The notes under the pieces were generated by a model. It was not told the origin of the DNA. It worked only from the letters and a program-made list of their open reading frames with translations, and searched no databases. The position numbers and the translations under genes were made by a program. A DNA stretch of 32,744 bases, taken from positions 1 to 32,744 of the forward strand of contig CAZTHL010000041.1 of NCBI GenBank assembly GCA_964613585.1, written 5' to 3'. Source of the stretch: CAZTHL01 sp964613585. Its GTDB lineage: Bacteria; Pseudomonadota; Alphaproteobacteria; DSM-16000; Inquilinaceae. This document shows, piece by piece, positions 1 to 7,303 of the stretch (position 1 is its first letter; each line of letters starts with the position of its first letter).

Positions 1-304
1 GGATGGTCATGCGCTGCTCCAGCTGCGCGAAGCCGGATGTCATGTCCTTGCGCAGGTCGCTGAAGCCGGCGTCCATCTCCTTGCGCAGGCCCTCCATCTC
101 CTTGCGCAGCGCGTCCAAGTCCCGCCGGACGCCGGCCAAGCCGCTCTCGGTCTCGCGCCGCAGCTCCCGCAGATCCTCGCCGGTCGCGACACCCGCCGCC
201 ATCGCCTCGGCGAAGGCGGCCGAGGCCTCCTGGGCTTGGCGCGTGTCAAAGCCCGCCTGCTCGAGGCGGCGCGCCACGGCCAGGGTGTCGAACGGAACTG
301 CCAT
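1..304 (-). CDS. DUF1640/CCDC90-like coiled-coil protein, N-terminal part
   Basis: The gene runs off the left edge; about 101 codons are visible from the ATG complementary to 302-304. The protein starts MAVPFDTLAVARRLEQAGFD, the typical opening of the bacterial DUF1640 / CCDC90-like family. An Ala/Glu-rich helix follows, then heptad-like repeats of the type LRKEMEGLRKEMDAGFSDLRKDM that predict a long coiled coil. Family members usually end in a single transmembrane helix, which would lie outside the window. The function of bacterial members is poorly known. No strong Shine-Dalgarno precedes the ATG, but the start fits the family N-terminus exactly. Family assignment is fairly secure; role unknown. 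Confidence 0.75.
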   Translation of the reverse strand, partial: MAVPFDTLAVARRLEQAGFDTRQAQEASAAFAEAMAAGVATGEDLRELRRETESGLAGVRRDLDALRKEMEGLRKEMDAGFSDLRKDMTSGFAQLEQRMTI

Positions 305-558
305 GGTGTTCAGCTTACCCGAGCCGGCGAAGATCGCAAGACCGCCGTGACCGGGTGGCGTCGACCGCGTGCATCGCGCCGACCCGGGGCGAGAGGGCCG
401 ACCGGTTTCGCCGCGCGCCGCAGGCCGGCCGCCGCCGGGCGATGGGCCTCGCCGCGCCGGCAGCGGACGGCCGGCACCTCGCTCCGGGACGGCATGCAAC
501 GCCGGCGCCGCGAGTCAGCGGGGATGCCGTTGGGCCGATTTCGACCCGTGGCCGCCGG

Positions 559-666
559 TCAGAACGCCCGGGCGACGATGGACATGGCGTAGAGGGCGGT
601 CATGGCGGCACAGGAGGCCATCGTCAGGCCGAGCAGGCCGGTGACGAGCGTTCGCGCTGTCGGCAT
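559..666 (-). CDS. Possible small single-TM membrane peptide (35 aa)
   Basis: A short reading frame encodes MPTARTLVTGLLGLTMASCA followed by a hydrophobic run ending in VARAF. A basic N-terminus is followed by one continuous hydrophobic stretch, as in small inner-membrane peptides; a signal-peptide-like segment with a potential lipobox Cys (M-A-S-C) is an alternative reading. A GGAG Shine-Dalgarno lies 8 nt upstream of the ATG. It is preceded by a long non-coding stretch and convergent with nothing. I recognise no family. The reasons for calling it are the ribosome binding site, the hydrophobicity and the lack of any better gene here. Confidence 0.35.
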   Translation of the reverse strand: MPTARTLVTGLLGLTMASCAAMTALYAMSIVARAF

Positions 667-851
667 GGGACAAGCTCCGTGTTCCCGGACCGGCGCGCGC
701 CTCATGGGCGGACGTGCCGGGCCTGTTCCCACCAGCCCGATCGTGCCAGCGCTTCCTGGGGCCCTCGTCCTCCCGAGGTTTCGTGTCGTTGTGACCGGGA
801 TCCGTGGATCGAGCAACCGACGTGAGTTTAGTCCCGCGGCCCCCGGGACCG

Positions 852-878
852 GCATGCCGATGAGTCATGGCGGCATGC
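852..878. promoter_or_regulatory. Near-perfect dyad symmetry
   Basis: GCATGCCG (852-859) and CGGCATGC (871-878) are exact inverted repeats. Between them ATGA-G-TCAT continues the symmetry, with two unpaired G at 869-870. It may be an operator or simply a hairpin; no regulator can be named. Confidence 0.3.
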
Positions 879-1102
879 GGCAGCGCAGCATGACCATCAA
901 CGGTCGCTTCAGCCTTCCCGCCAGCGGGGTGCCGGACAGTCACCCTACGCCTTTTCCGCCGCAGGCACGTCCGATCCGCACTCCCGCAAGGCACGCCCCC
1001 GACGAGCCGGGGACCGGCCGATCCGGAAGGGCGAGAGCCGTTGCCCCCGGGTCGCGAAAAGAGACGTCCGTCATTTTAGTACCACGCTAAGGATTCGTAG
1101 AA

Positions 1103-1116
1103 TTGATACACATCAA
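1103..1116. promoter_or_regulatory. FNR/Anr-type anaerobic regulator box
   Basis: TTGATacacATCAA matches the FNR/Anr/FixK consensus TTGAT-N4-ATCAA at every defined position. It lies 136 bp upstream of the hybO ATG in the AT-richer promoter region. Activation of [NiFe] hydrogenase operons by FNR-type regulators under oxygen limitation is well known in proteobacteria, so oxygen-controlled expression is the natural inference. No clear -10 element could be fixed, so the exact promoter class is open. Confidence 0.8.
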
Positions 1117-1161
1117 CGAAAAGCCCTACCTTTATTAGGGAAACTTTGCGTCACAGAAAAC

Positions 1162-1235
1162 GGGCAAAATGCCCTCGGCATTTCACTGAACGCTGTTTAG
1201 GCGAAAGGAAATGTCGACACTCAGCGAAAAGCTGA
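1162..1235. promoter_or_regulatory. Palindromes in the hydrogenase leader
   Basis: Three short dyads lie between the FNR box and hybO: GGGCA-AAA-TGCCC (1162-1174), the overlapping AAATGCC-CTC-GGCATTT (1167-1183), and TCAGC-GAAAA-GCTGA (1221-1235) just before the ribosome binding site. The first two are mutually exclusive because they share bases. They could be operators or 5'-UTR stem-loops; function is unknown. Confidence 0.35.
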
Positions 1236-1251
1236 TCTTGGGGGAAACGCC

Positions 1252-2448
1252 ATGCTGCCGGGCCCTGCCGGCTCCCCGGCGCCGCCCTCCGGCGACCTGG
1301 ACGGTCGCCAGGGCGCGCCGGGCGGTCTCTCGCGCCGTTGCTTCTTGAAGTTCTGCACCGGCGTGGCCGCCGCGCTGGGCCTCGATCCGGGCCTGGGCCT
1401 GCGCATCGCGAACGCCGCGGCGGCGCCGGAGCGCCCGCCGGTCATCTGGCTGTCCGGCCAGGCGTGCACCGGCTGCACGGAGTCGCTGCTGCGCGCCCAT
1501 CATCCGACGCTCGAGACGCTGATCCTCGAGCAGATCTCGCTCGACTACCACGAGACCCTGGCCGCCGGCGCCGGCCACCAGGCCGAGGCGTTCCGCCGCC
1601 GCTCCATGGAACGGCACCGCGGCCGCTACCTGCTGGTCGCCGACGGCTCGGTGCCGACCCGCGACGGCGGCATCCACTGCCAGATCGGCGGCCGCCCCTT
1701 CCTCGAGCACCTGCGCGAGGCCGCCGAGGGCGCCGGCGCCGTCATCGCCATCGGCTCGTGCGCGTCCTGGGGCGGCATCCCGTCGAGCGGCCCCAACCCG
1801 ACCGGGGCGCGGGCCGCCCAGGCGGTGCTGCCCGGCCACGCCGTCGTCAACATCCCGGGCTGCCCGCCCAATCCCTACAACTTCCTGGCGACGGTGCTGC
1901 ATTTCATCACCTTCGAGCGCCTGCCCGAACTCGACCACAAGAACCGGCCGAAATTCGCCTACGGCCGGCTGATCCACGAGAACTGCGAGCGCCGGCCACA
2001 CTTCGACGCCGGCCGCTTCGCGCACGACTTCGGCGATTACGGCCACCGCCAGGGCTGGTGCCTTTACAAGCTCGGCTGCAAGGGTCCGGAGACCTATGCC
2101 AACTGCCCGGCCATCGGCTTCAACGATGTCGGCCACGGCGCTTGGCCGGTCGGCAGCGGGCACCCCTGCTTCGGCTGCACCGAGGCGGGGATCGGCTTCA
2201 CCAAGCCGCTGCACGACCTGGCGACCCTGGAGACGCTGACCCCGCCGACCGCCTTCCCGCGCATCGAGGAGCCGCGCGGCGAGGGGGTGACCATCGCCGC
2301 CGCGGCGCTGACCGCCGGCATCGCCGGGGCCGCGGTCGGCGCCGGCGCGGTCCTGGCCAGCCGGCTCGGCAAGCACGCGGTCGACGAGGAGGCACCCGCC
2401 GCGCCGGCCGGGCCCGAGCGCCCGGAGAGCACGGGGGAGCGGCCATGA
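1252..2448 (+). CDS. hybO: [NiFe] hydrogenase small subunit, Tat-exported (HybO/HupS type)
   Basis: The small subunit carries electrons from the Ni-Fe site through three Fe-S clusters. The 398-residue protein has a twin-arginine signal, SRRCFLKF at about residues 26-33, followed by a hydrophobic stretch, so it is exported folded with its large subunit. Cluster ligands are visible: GQACTGCTES, GSCASWGG and PGCPPNP for the proximal cluster, HENCERR, GWC and GCKG for the distal one, and CPAIGFN with HPCFGC for the medial one. A C-terminal hydrophobic helix (about 345-368) anchors it in the membrane. The ATG has a GGGGGA ribosome site, and the stop overlaps the hybA start (ATGA). It heads the operon downstream of an FNR-type box. 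The gene order matches the Hyb type (group 1c), which is the basis for the symbol. Confidence 0.93.
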   Translation: MLPGPAGSPAPPSGDLDGRQGAPGGLSRRCFLKFCTGVAAALGLDPGLGLRIANAAAAPERPPVIWLSGQACTGCTESLLRAHHPTLETLILEQISLDYHETLAAGAGHQAEAFRRRSMERHRGRYLLVADGSVPTRDGGIHCQIGGRPFLEHLREAAEGAGAVIAIGSCASWGGIPSSGPNPTGARAAQAVLPGHAVVNIPGCPPNPYNFLATVLHFITFERLPELDHKNRPKFAYGRLIHENCERRPHFDAGRFAHDFGDYGHRQGWCLYKLGCKGPETYANCPAIGFNDVGHGAWPVGSGHPCFGCTEAGIGFTKPLHDLATLETLTPPTAFPRIEEPRGEGVTIAAAALTAGIAGAAVGAGAVLASRLGKHAVDEEAPAAPAGPERPESTGERP

Positions 2449-3476
2449 CCCTGACCCGCCGCGCCTTCCTGAGATCCGCCACGGCCGAGGGCGCCGCCGC
2501 CACCGCCTCCGCCGGCGCCCTGCTCGCCGGCTCGGCCGCGCCGGCCGCGGCGCTGCAGCGCCCGCCCAAGCCGATGCCGGACGCCGCCGTCGGGCTGCTC
2601 TACGATTCCACCCTGTGCGTCGGCTGCAAGGCCTGCGTCGCCGCCTGCAAGGACCGCAACGGCATGCCGGCGGAGATCCCGCCCCGGCTGGCCGGCTGGA
2701 ACGAGGGCACCTGGGACAGCCCGGTCGACCTGTCCGGCCGCACGCTGACCATCATCAAGGTCTACCAGCACGGCACCATGGCGGAGAAGGACCGGGAGGA
2801 GAACGGCTTCGCCTTCATCAAGCGCCAGTGCATGCACTGCGCCGACCCGTCCTGCGTCTCGGTGTGCCCGGTCACCGCGATGACCAAGGACCCGGAGACG
2901 GGCATCGTCTCCCACCATCCGGAGCGCTGCATCGGCTGCCGCTACTGCGTGCTGTCCTGCCCGTTCAACGTGCCGCGCTACGACTACGACAATCCCTTCG
3001 GCGAGATCCAGAAGTGCCAGATGTGCGAGCATCTGCTCGCCGAGGGGCAGCTGCCCGGCTGCGCCGACGCCTGCCCGACCGGCGCCACCCTGTTCGGCCG
3101 GACCCTGGATCTGAAGGCCGAGGCCGAGCGCCGGCTCGCGGCCGAGCCGGGCCGCCGCCACGCCTTCCCGCGCGGCGACATCAACGGGGAACTCGGCGGC
3201 GCCCGCCCGCCCCACGAGCAGCCGATCGCCCGCTATCAGCCGGCCGTCTACGGCGAGGGCCTGCTCGGAGGCACCCAGTGCCTGGTGCTCTCGGGAGTGC
3301 CGTTCGAGAAGCTCGGCCTGCCCACCCGGGTGCCGGAGATCTCGTACGCGGCGATCACCGAGGGCATCCAGCACACCCTCTACAAGTACCTGATCCTGCC
3401 CGCGGTCCTGCTCGGCGGCTTGGTCGTCGCCGCCTTCCGCAGCGCGCGCCGCCATCCGCCGGAGGAGTGGGACTGA
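2445..3476 (+). CDS. hybA: Hydrogenase iron-sulfur protein HybA (four 4Fe-4S)
   Basis: A 343-residue periplasmic ferredoxin-like subunit that passes electrons from the hydrogenase to the HybB membrane protein. The N-terminus carries a Tat motif, TRRAFLRSA. Four Cys groups follow: CVGCKACVAAC (about 58-68), CMHCADPSCVSVC (about 129-141), CIGCRYCVLSC (about 162-172), and CQMC plus CADAC (about 192-210). These supply 16 ligands for four [4Fe-4S] clusters, as in DMSO-reductase-type electron-transfer subunits. A C-terminal hydrophobic helix (about 314-330) suggests membrane anchoring, also seen in E. coli HybA. The ATG overlaps the hybO stop by four bases, indicating translational coupling. The frame stays open upstream, but the Tat signal fixes this start. 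Confidence 0.9.
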   Translation: MTLTRRAFLRSATAEGAAATASAGALLAGSAAPAAALQRPPKPMPDAAVGLLYDSTLCVGCKACVAACKDRNGMPAEIPPRLAGWNEGTWDSPVDLSGRTLTIIKVYQHGTMAEKDREENGFAFIKRQCMHCADPSCVSVCPVTAMTKDPETGIVSHHPERCIGCRYCVLSCPFNVPRYDYDNPFGEIQKCQMCEHLLAEGQLPGCADACPTGATLFGRTLDLKAEAERRLAAEPGRRHAFPRGDINGELGGARPPHEQPIARYQPAVYGEGLLGGTQCLVLSGVPFEKLGLPTRVPEISYAAITEGIQHTLYKYLILPAVLLGGLVVAAFRSARRHPPEEWD

Positions 3477-3478
3477 CC

Positions 3479-4708
3479 ATGGCGAGCCCGGCCTCCGCCC
3501 CCCCGGCCCCCGCCCCTCGGACATCCGCCGCGCCGTCCCGGCCCTCGTCGCTGTCCCATCAGGCGCTGGGCGGCCGCATCATCACGCCGCTGTTCCTGGT
3601 GCTGAGCCTCTTCGCCCTGGCCGGCGCCGCGGTGCTGGCCCAGCGCCTGGTCTACGGCCTGGGCGCCGCCACCCATCTCAGCGACGGCTTCCCCTGGGGC
3701 ATCTGGATCGCCATCGACCTGGTGATCGGCACGGCGCTGGGCTGCGCCGGCTACGCCGTCGCGCTGCTGGTCTACATCCTGAATCGCGGCGAGTACCACC
3801 CCCTGGTGCGGCCGGCGATCCTGGCCAGCCTGTTCGGCTACGCGCTCGGCGGCATCGCCGTCATCATCGATCTTGGCCGCTACTGGCAGGGGCACAACAT
3901 GTTCCTGCCCTGGCTGTCCCAATACAATTCCGTGATGCTCGAGACGGCGCTCTGCATCGCCGCCTACATCACCGTGCTGCTCATCGAGTTCTCGCCGGTG
4001 GTGCTCGAGCGCTTCGGCCTGAAGGACGTGCGCCGCAGGCTGAACCGCGTGCTGTTCGTCTTCATCGGCCTGGGCGTGCTGCTGCCGACCATGCACCAGT
4101 CGTCCATGGGCACGATTCTGGTCGTGCTCGGCCACCAGCTGTCGCCGCTCTGGCAGACCCAGCTGCTGCCGCTGATGTTCCTGGTCTCGGCCCTGTTCAT
4201 GGGCTTCGCCATCGTCGTGCTCGAGGCGGTGCTGGCCTCGGTCGGCTTCCGGCGGCCGCTCGAGCGCTTCATCCTCGGCCGGCTGACGGCGATCATGGCC
4301 TGGCTGCTGATGGGCTTCCTGGTGCTGCGCCTCGGCGACCTGCTGTGGCGCGGCGCCTTCGCCGAGGCGTTCCAGCCCTCGGTCGAGGCGGCCAGCTTCT
4401 GGATCGAGCTGGCCCTGCATCTGGGCGCCCTCGCCCTCATGCTGCCGCCGTCGTTCCGGCGCCGGCCCCGCGAGCTGTTCATCGCCGCCATGCTCCTGCT
4501 CGCCGCCGGCTCGCTCTACCGCCTCAACGCCTACCTGATCGGCTACGACCCGGGGGAGGCCTGGAGCTACTACCCGTCCGCCCAGGAGATCCTGCTGACC
4601 CTCGGCATCTTCGCCGTCGAGATCATGCTCTACCTGATCGTCGTCAAGCGCCTGCCGGTGCTGTCCACGGTCGGGCGCGCCTACCGGGAGGAGCACGCCG
4701 CCGGCTGA
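3479..4708 (+). CDS. hybB: Hydrogenase membrane subunit HybB (NrfD/PsrC family)
   Basis: An integral membrane protein of 409 residues with about ten hydrophobic segments spread over its length, characteristic of the NrfD/PsrC quinone-interacting family. Conserved-looking features include GFPWGIWIAIDLVIG after the first helix and LGRYWQGHNM between helices 3 and 4. In Hyb-type hydrogenases this subunit passes electrons from HybA to the quinone pool. It starts 2 nt after the hybA stop. The N-terminus has an extra Ala/Pro-rich stretch of about 25 residues, so a later start is possible, but no better-placed ATG is seen. Use of HybB rather than a cytochrome b (HyaC/HupC) is diagnostic of the Hyb type. 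Confidence 0.92.
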   Translation: MASPASAPPAPAPRTSAAPSRPSSLSHQALGGRIITPLFLVLSLFALAGAAVLAQRLVYGLGAATHLSDGFPWGIWIAIDLVIGTALGCAGYAVALLVYILNRGEYHPLVRPAILASLFGYALGGIAVIIDLGRYWQGHNMFLPWLSQYNSVMLETALCIAAYITVLLIEFSPVVLERFGLKDVRRRLNRVLFVFIGLGVLLPTMHQSSMGTILVVLGHQLSPLWQTQLLPLMFLVSALFMGFAIVVLEAVLASVGFRRPLERFILGRLTAIMAWLLMGFLVLRLGDLLWRGAFAEAFQPSVEAASFWIELALHLGALALMLPPSFRRRPRELFIAAMLLLAAGSLYRLNAYLIGYDPGEAWSYYPSAQEILLTLGIFAVEIMLYLIVVKRLPVLSTVGRAYREEHAAG

Positions 4709-4754
4709 CCGGCGGCCGCTGTTCCCCCCGCCGACCATCGAGCGAGGACACGAC

Positions 4755-6449
4755 ATGCGCATCACCGTGGATCCGGTCACCCGCATCGAAGGGCATCTGC
4801 GCGTCGACTGCGAGGTGGACGGCGGCCGGGTCACCGATGCCTGGGCATCCGGCCAGATGTGGCGCGGCATCGAGCTGATCCTGCGCGACCGCGACCCGCG
4901 CGACGCCTGGATCTTCACCCAGCGCATCTGCGGCGTCTGCACCACGGTGCACGCCATCGCCTCGGTGCGCGCGGTGGAGAACGCCCTCGATCTCGAGGTG
5001 CCGCTCAACGCCCAGCACATCCGCAACATGATCGTCGCCGCCCACGCGGTGCACGACCACATCGTCCACTTCTACCACCTCTCGGCGCTCGACTGGGTCG
5101 ACATCGTCTCGGCGCTCGACGCCGACCCCGAGCGGGCGGCGCGCCTCGCCCAGAGCCTGTCCGACTGGCCGATGAACAGCGCGCAGGCCTTCCGCGCCGT
5201 GCAGGACAAGCTGCGCGCCTTCGTCGGCTCGGGCCAGCTCGGCGTCTTCGGCAGCGGCTACTGGGGCCACCCGGCCATGATCCTGCCGCCCGAGGTCAAC
5301 CTGATGGCGGCCGCCCACTACCTCCAGGCGCTCGAGGTGCAGCGCAAGGCCAACCAGATCGTCGCCATCCTCGGCTCGAAGACGCCGCACATCCAGAACC
5401 TGGCGGTCGGCGGCGTCGCCAACGCGATCAACCTCGACAGCCAGTCGACCCTCGGCCTGGAGCGGCTGCAGGCGGTCAAGCGGCTGATCGACGAGCTCGG
5501 CGCCTTCGTCCGCCAGGTCTATCTGGTCGACGTGGCGGCGATCGGCGGGCTCTACGCCGACTGGACCGGCCACGGCGCCGGCATCGTCAACTATCTCTCG
5601 GTGCCCGACCTGCCGCTCGACACGAAGGGCGAGACGTTCGCCCTGCCCGGCGGCTACATCGAGGGCGGCGATCCGGCCCGCTTCCGGCCGATCACCGGCG
5701 CCCGCGACGCCCATCTCGAGGCCGGCGTGCGGGAGAGCGTCAAGCACGCCTGGTACCGGGGCAGCGACGCGGCCCATCCCTATGCCGGCGAGACCGAGCC
5801 CGACTACACCGGCTTCGAGGACGCCGGCAAGTACTCCTGGGTCAAGGCGCCGAGCTTCCACGACCAGCGGGTGCAGGTCGGGCCGCTCGCCCACGTGCTG
5901 TGCCTGCACGCCGCCGGCCACGAGCCGACCGGGCGCCATCTCGGCCAGCTGATGGCCACGGCCGGCGAGGTCGCCGGCAGCCCGCTGCCGCTCGCGGCCC
6001 TGCACTCGACCATCGGCCGGCATGCCGCCCGGGCGGTGCGCTGCGCGGTGCTGCACGAGGAGCTCGAGGCCGGGTGGCACCGGCTGATCGGGAACCTGGA
6101 GCGCGGCGACACCGCGACCTTCAACCGGCCCAGCTTCCCCAAGGGCGAGGTGCGCGGCGTCGGCATCCACGAGGCGCCGCGCGGCGTGCTCTCCCATTGG
6201 GTGGTGATCCGCGACGGCCGCATCGCCAACTACCAGTGCGTCGTGCCGACCACCTGGAACGCCAGCCCGCGCGACGACAGCGACGCCCTCGGCCCGTACG
6301 AGGCCTCGCTGCTCGACACGCCGGTGGCCGACCCCGAGCGCCCGCTGGAGATCCTGCGCACCGTCCACTCCTTCGACCCGTGCCTGGCCTGCGCCATCCA
6401 CACGGTCGACACGGACCGGCGCGAGATCGTCCGGATCCGCGCGCTCTAG
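4755..6449 (+). CDS. hybC: [NiFe] hydrogenase large (catalytic) subunit
   Basis: The 564-residue catalytic subunit splits or forms H2 at the Ni-Fe(CN)2CO centre. The N-terminus MRITVDPVTRIEGHLR is the classic family opening. The first Cys pair is in RICGVCTTVH (about 57-66), the second in DPCLACAIH near the C-terminus. Both pairs bind the Ni-Fe site. The 15 residues after that His (TVDTDRREIVRIRAL) are the peptide removed by the HybD protease after nickel insertion. It has no signal sequence and is expected to be co-exported by the Tat signal of HybO. A GAGG-containing ribosome site precedes the ATG, and hybD follows after 10 nt. All catalytic ligands are intact, so the enzyme should be functional. 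Confidence 0.95.
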   Translation: MRITVDPVTRIEGHLRVDCEVDGGRVTDAWASGQMWRGIELILRDRDPRDAWIFTQRICGVCTTVHAIASVRAVENALDLEVPLNAQHIRNMIVAAHAVHDHIVHFYHLSALDWVDIVSALDADPERAARLAQSLSDWPMNSAQAFRAVQDKLRAFVGSGQLGVFGSGYWGHPAMILPPEVNLMAAAHYLQALEVQRKANQIVAILGSKTPHIQNLAVGGVANAINLDSQSTLGLERLQAVKRLIDELGAFVRQVYLVDVAAIGGLYADWTGHGAGIVNYLSVPDLPLDTKGETFALPGGYIEGGDPARFRPITGARDAHLEAGVRESVKHAWYRGSDAAHPYAGETEPDYTGFEDAGKYSWVKAPSFHDQRVQVGPLAHVLCLHAAGHEPTGRHLGQLMATAGEVAGSPLPLAALHSTIGRHAARAVRCAVLHEELEAGWHRLIGNLERGDTATFNRPSFPKGEVRGVGIHEAPRGVLSHWVVIRDGRIANYQCVVPTTWNASPRDDSDALGPYEASLLDTPVADPERPLEILRTVHSFDPCLACAIHTVDTDRREIVRIRAL

Positions 6450-6459
6450 GCCCGGCCCG

Positions 6460-7014
6460 ATGAGCACCGTCGTGGTCGGCCTCGGCAACATCCTGCTCGG
6501 CGACGAGGGGCTCGGCGTGCGCGCGGTGGCGGCGTTCGAGGCCCGCTTCGTGCCGCCGCCCGGGGTCGCCTGCGTCGACGGCGGCACCGCCGGCCTCGAC
6601 CTGCTCGACGTGCTGGCCGACCGGGACCACGCGATCCTGGTCGACGCCGTGGAGACCGGTGAGCCGCCCGGCAGCTTCCTGCGGCTCGAGGGCGACGCGG
6701 TGCCGGCCTACTGGCGCCGCCGGGTGTCGCCGCACCAGCTCGGGCTCGCCGAGGTGCTGGCGGCGCTCTCGCTGATCGACCGCCGGCCGGCCGGCCTGGT
6801 CCTGCTCGGCCTGGTGCCGGCGACGCTGGACGGCGGCCTCGCGCTCTCCCCGACCATCGCGGCGCGGCTCGACCACCTGGTGGCCGCGATCGCCGCCGAG
6901 CTCGCGCGATCCGGCGCGGCCGTCCGGGCCCGACCCTCCTCCGCCCCCGCGGCGTCCTCCACGGAGCGTTGCCATGTGCCTTGCCCTGCCTCGTCGGGTC
7001 CTCAGCGTCGCTGA
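6460..7014 (+). CDS. hybD: Hydrogenase maturation endopeptidase HybD
   Basis: A nickel-dependent protease that trims the C-terminus of the large subunit once nickel is in place. The 184-residue protein starts MSTVVVGLGNILLGDEGLGV, with the family Glu in GDEG (about residue 16). The other nickel-sensing residues are Asp in LVDAVE (about 65) and His in SPHQLG (about 90). The last 35 or so residues are Arg/Pro/Ser-rich and overlap the following hypC gene by 41 bp, so the natural functional end may be earlier. The substrate is clearly the neighbouring large subunit with its 15-residue extension. Confidence 0.9.
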   Translation: MSTVVVGLGNILLGDEGLGVRAVAAFEARFVPPPGVACVDGGTAGLDLLDVLADRDHAILVDAVETGEPPGSFLRLEGDAVPAYWRRRVSPHQLGLAEVLAALSLIDRRPAGLVLLGLVPATLDGGLALSPTIAARLDHLVAAIAAELARSGAAVRARPSSAPAASSTERCHVPCPASSGPQRR

Positions 7015-7189
7015 CGGGACGGCGGCCATCGAGGACGGGCCCGGCGTGCGCCGGGTCAGCCTGCTCCTGCTCGACCGCCCGGTGCGGCCGGGCGACTACC
7101 TGCTGGTGCCCGCCGGCGGCTTCGCGGCGGAGATACTCGACGCCGAGGCGGGCCGGGCCATGCTGTCGCGCCTGCGTGCGCTGGCCTGA
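6974..7189 (+). CDS. hypC: HypC/HybG-type hydrogenase assembly chaperone
   Basis: A 71-residue member of the HypC/HybG/HupF family. It begins MCLALPRRVLSV; Cys2 after removal of Met is the essential residue that carries the Fe(CN)2CO moiety with HypD and contacts the large-subunit precursor. The family core PGDYLLVPAGGFAAEILDAE is present. It is slightly shorter than usual (75-90 residues). The ATG has GGAG upstream and lies inside the 3' end of hybD in another frame, a 41-bp overlap. In this position it could equally be called hybG or hupF; the other hyp genes (hypA, B, D, E, F) are not in the window and must lie elsewhere. Confidence 0.9.
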   Translation: MCLALPRRVLSVADGTAAIEDGPGVRRVSLLLLDRPVRPGDYLLVPAGGFAAEILDAEAGRAMLSRLRALA

Positions 7190-7196
7190 CCCGCGG

Positions 7197-7217
7197 GCAC
7201 ACATCGGCGACGTGTGC
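7197..7217. other. Small stem-loop after hypC
   Basis: GCACAC (7197-7202) pairs with GTGTGC (7212-7217) over a 9-nt loop. No T-run follows, so it is not a classical terminator; it lies between hypC and the hupK-like gene and may be an mRNA processing or stability element. Confidence 0.3.
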
Positions 7218-7303
7218 ATTATCACCATGTCATCGTGCCACCGCGTGTAGCCTCGGGGCACATGCCGGCCGGTGGCCCGCGAGCATCCGTACGAGGTCAT
7301 GCC

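Larger units (their letters stand above)
667..1251. other. Intergenic region with hydrogenase promoter elements
   Basis: No convincing gene lies here. The left two thirds are GC-rich and carry one dyad (852-878). From about 1070 the composition becomes clearly more AT-rich, as expected for a promoter, and holds an FNR/Anr-type box and several short palindromes ahead of the hydrogenase genes. The ribosome binding site GGGGGA sits 6 nt before the hybO ATG. Confidence 0.6.

Noticed and set aside
236..592. Plus-strand frame overlapping the coiled-coil gene start
   Set aside because: Arg/Ala/Pro-rich, without ribosome site or motif, and it overlaps a family-supported gene.
1183..2376. Long minus-strand open frame opposite hybO
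   Set aside because: It is Ala/Gly/Arg-rich, has no recognisable motif and lies opposite a clear hydrogenase gene; high GC leaves such frames open by chance.
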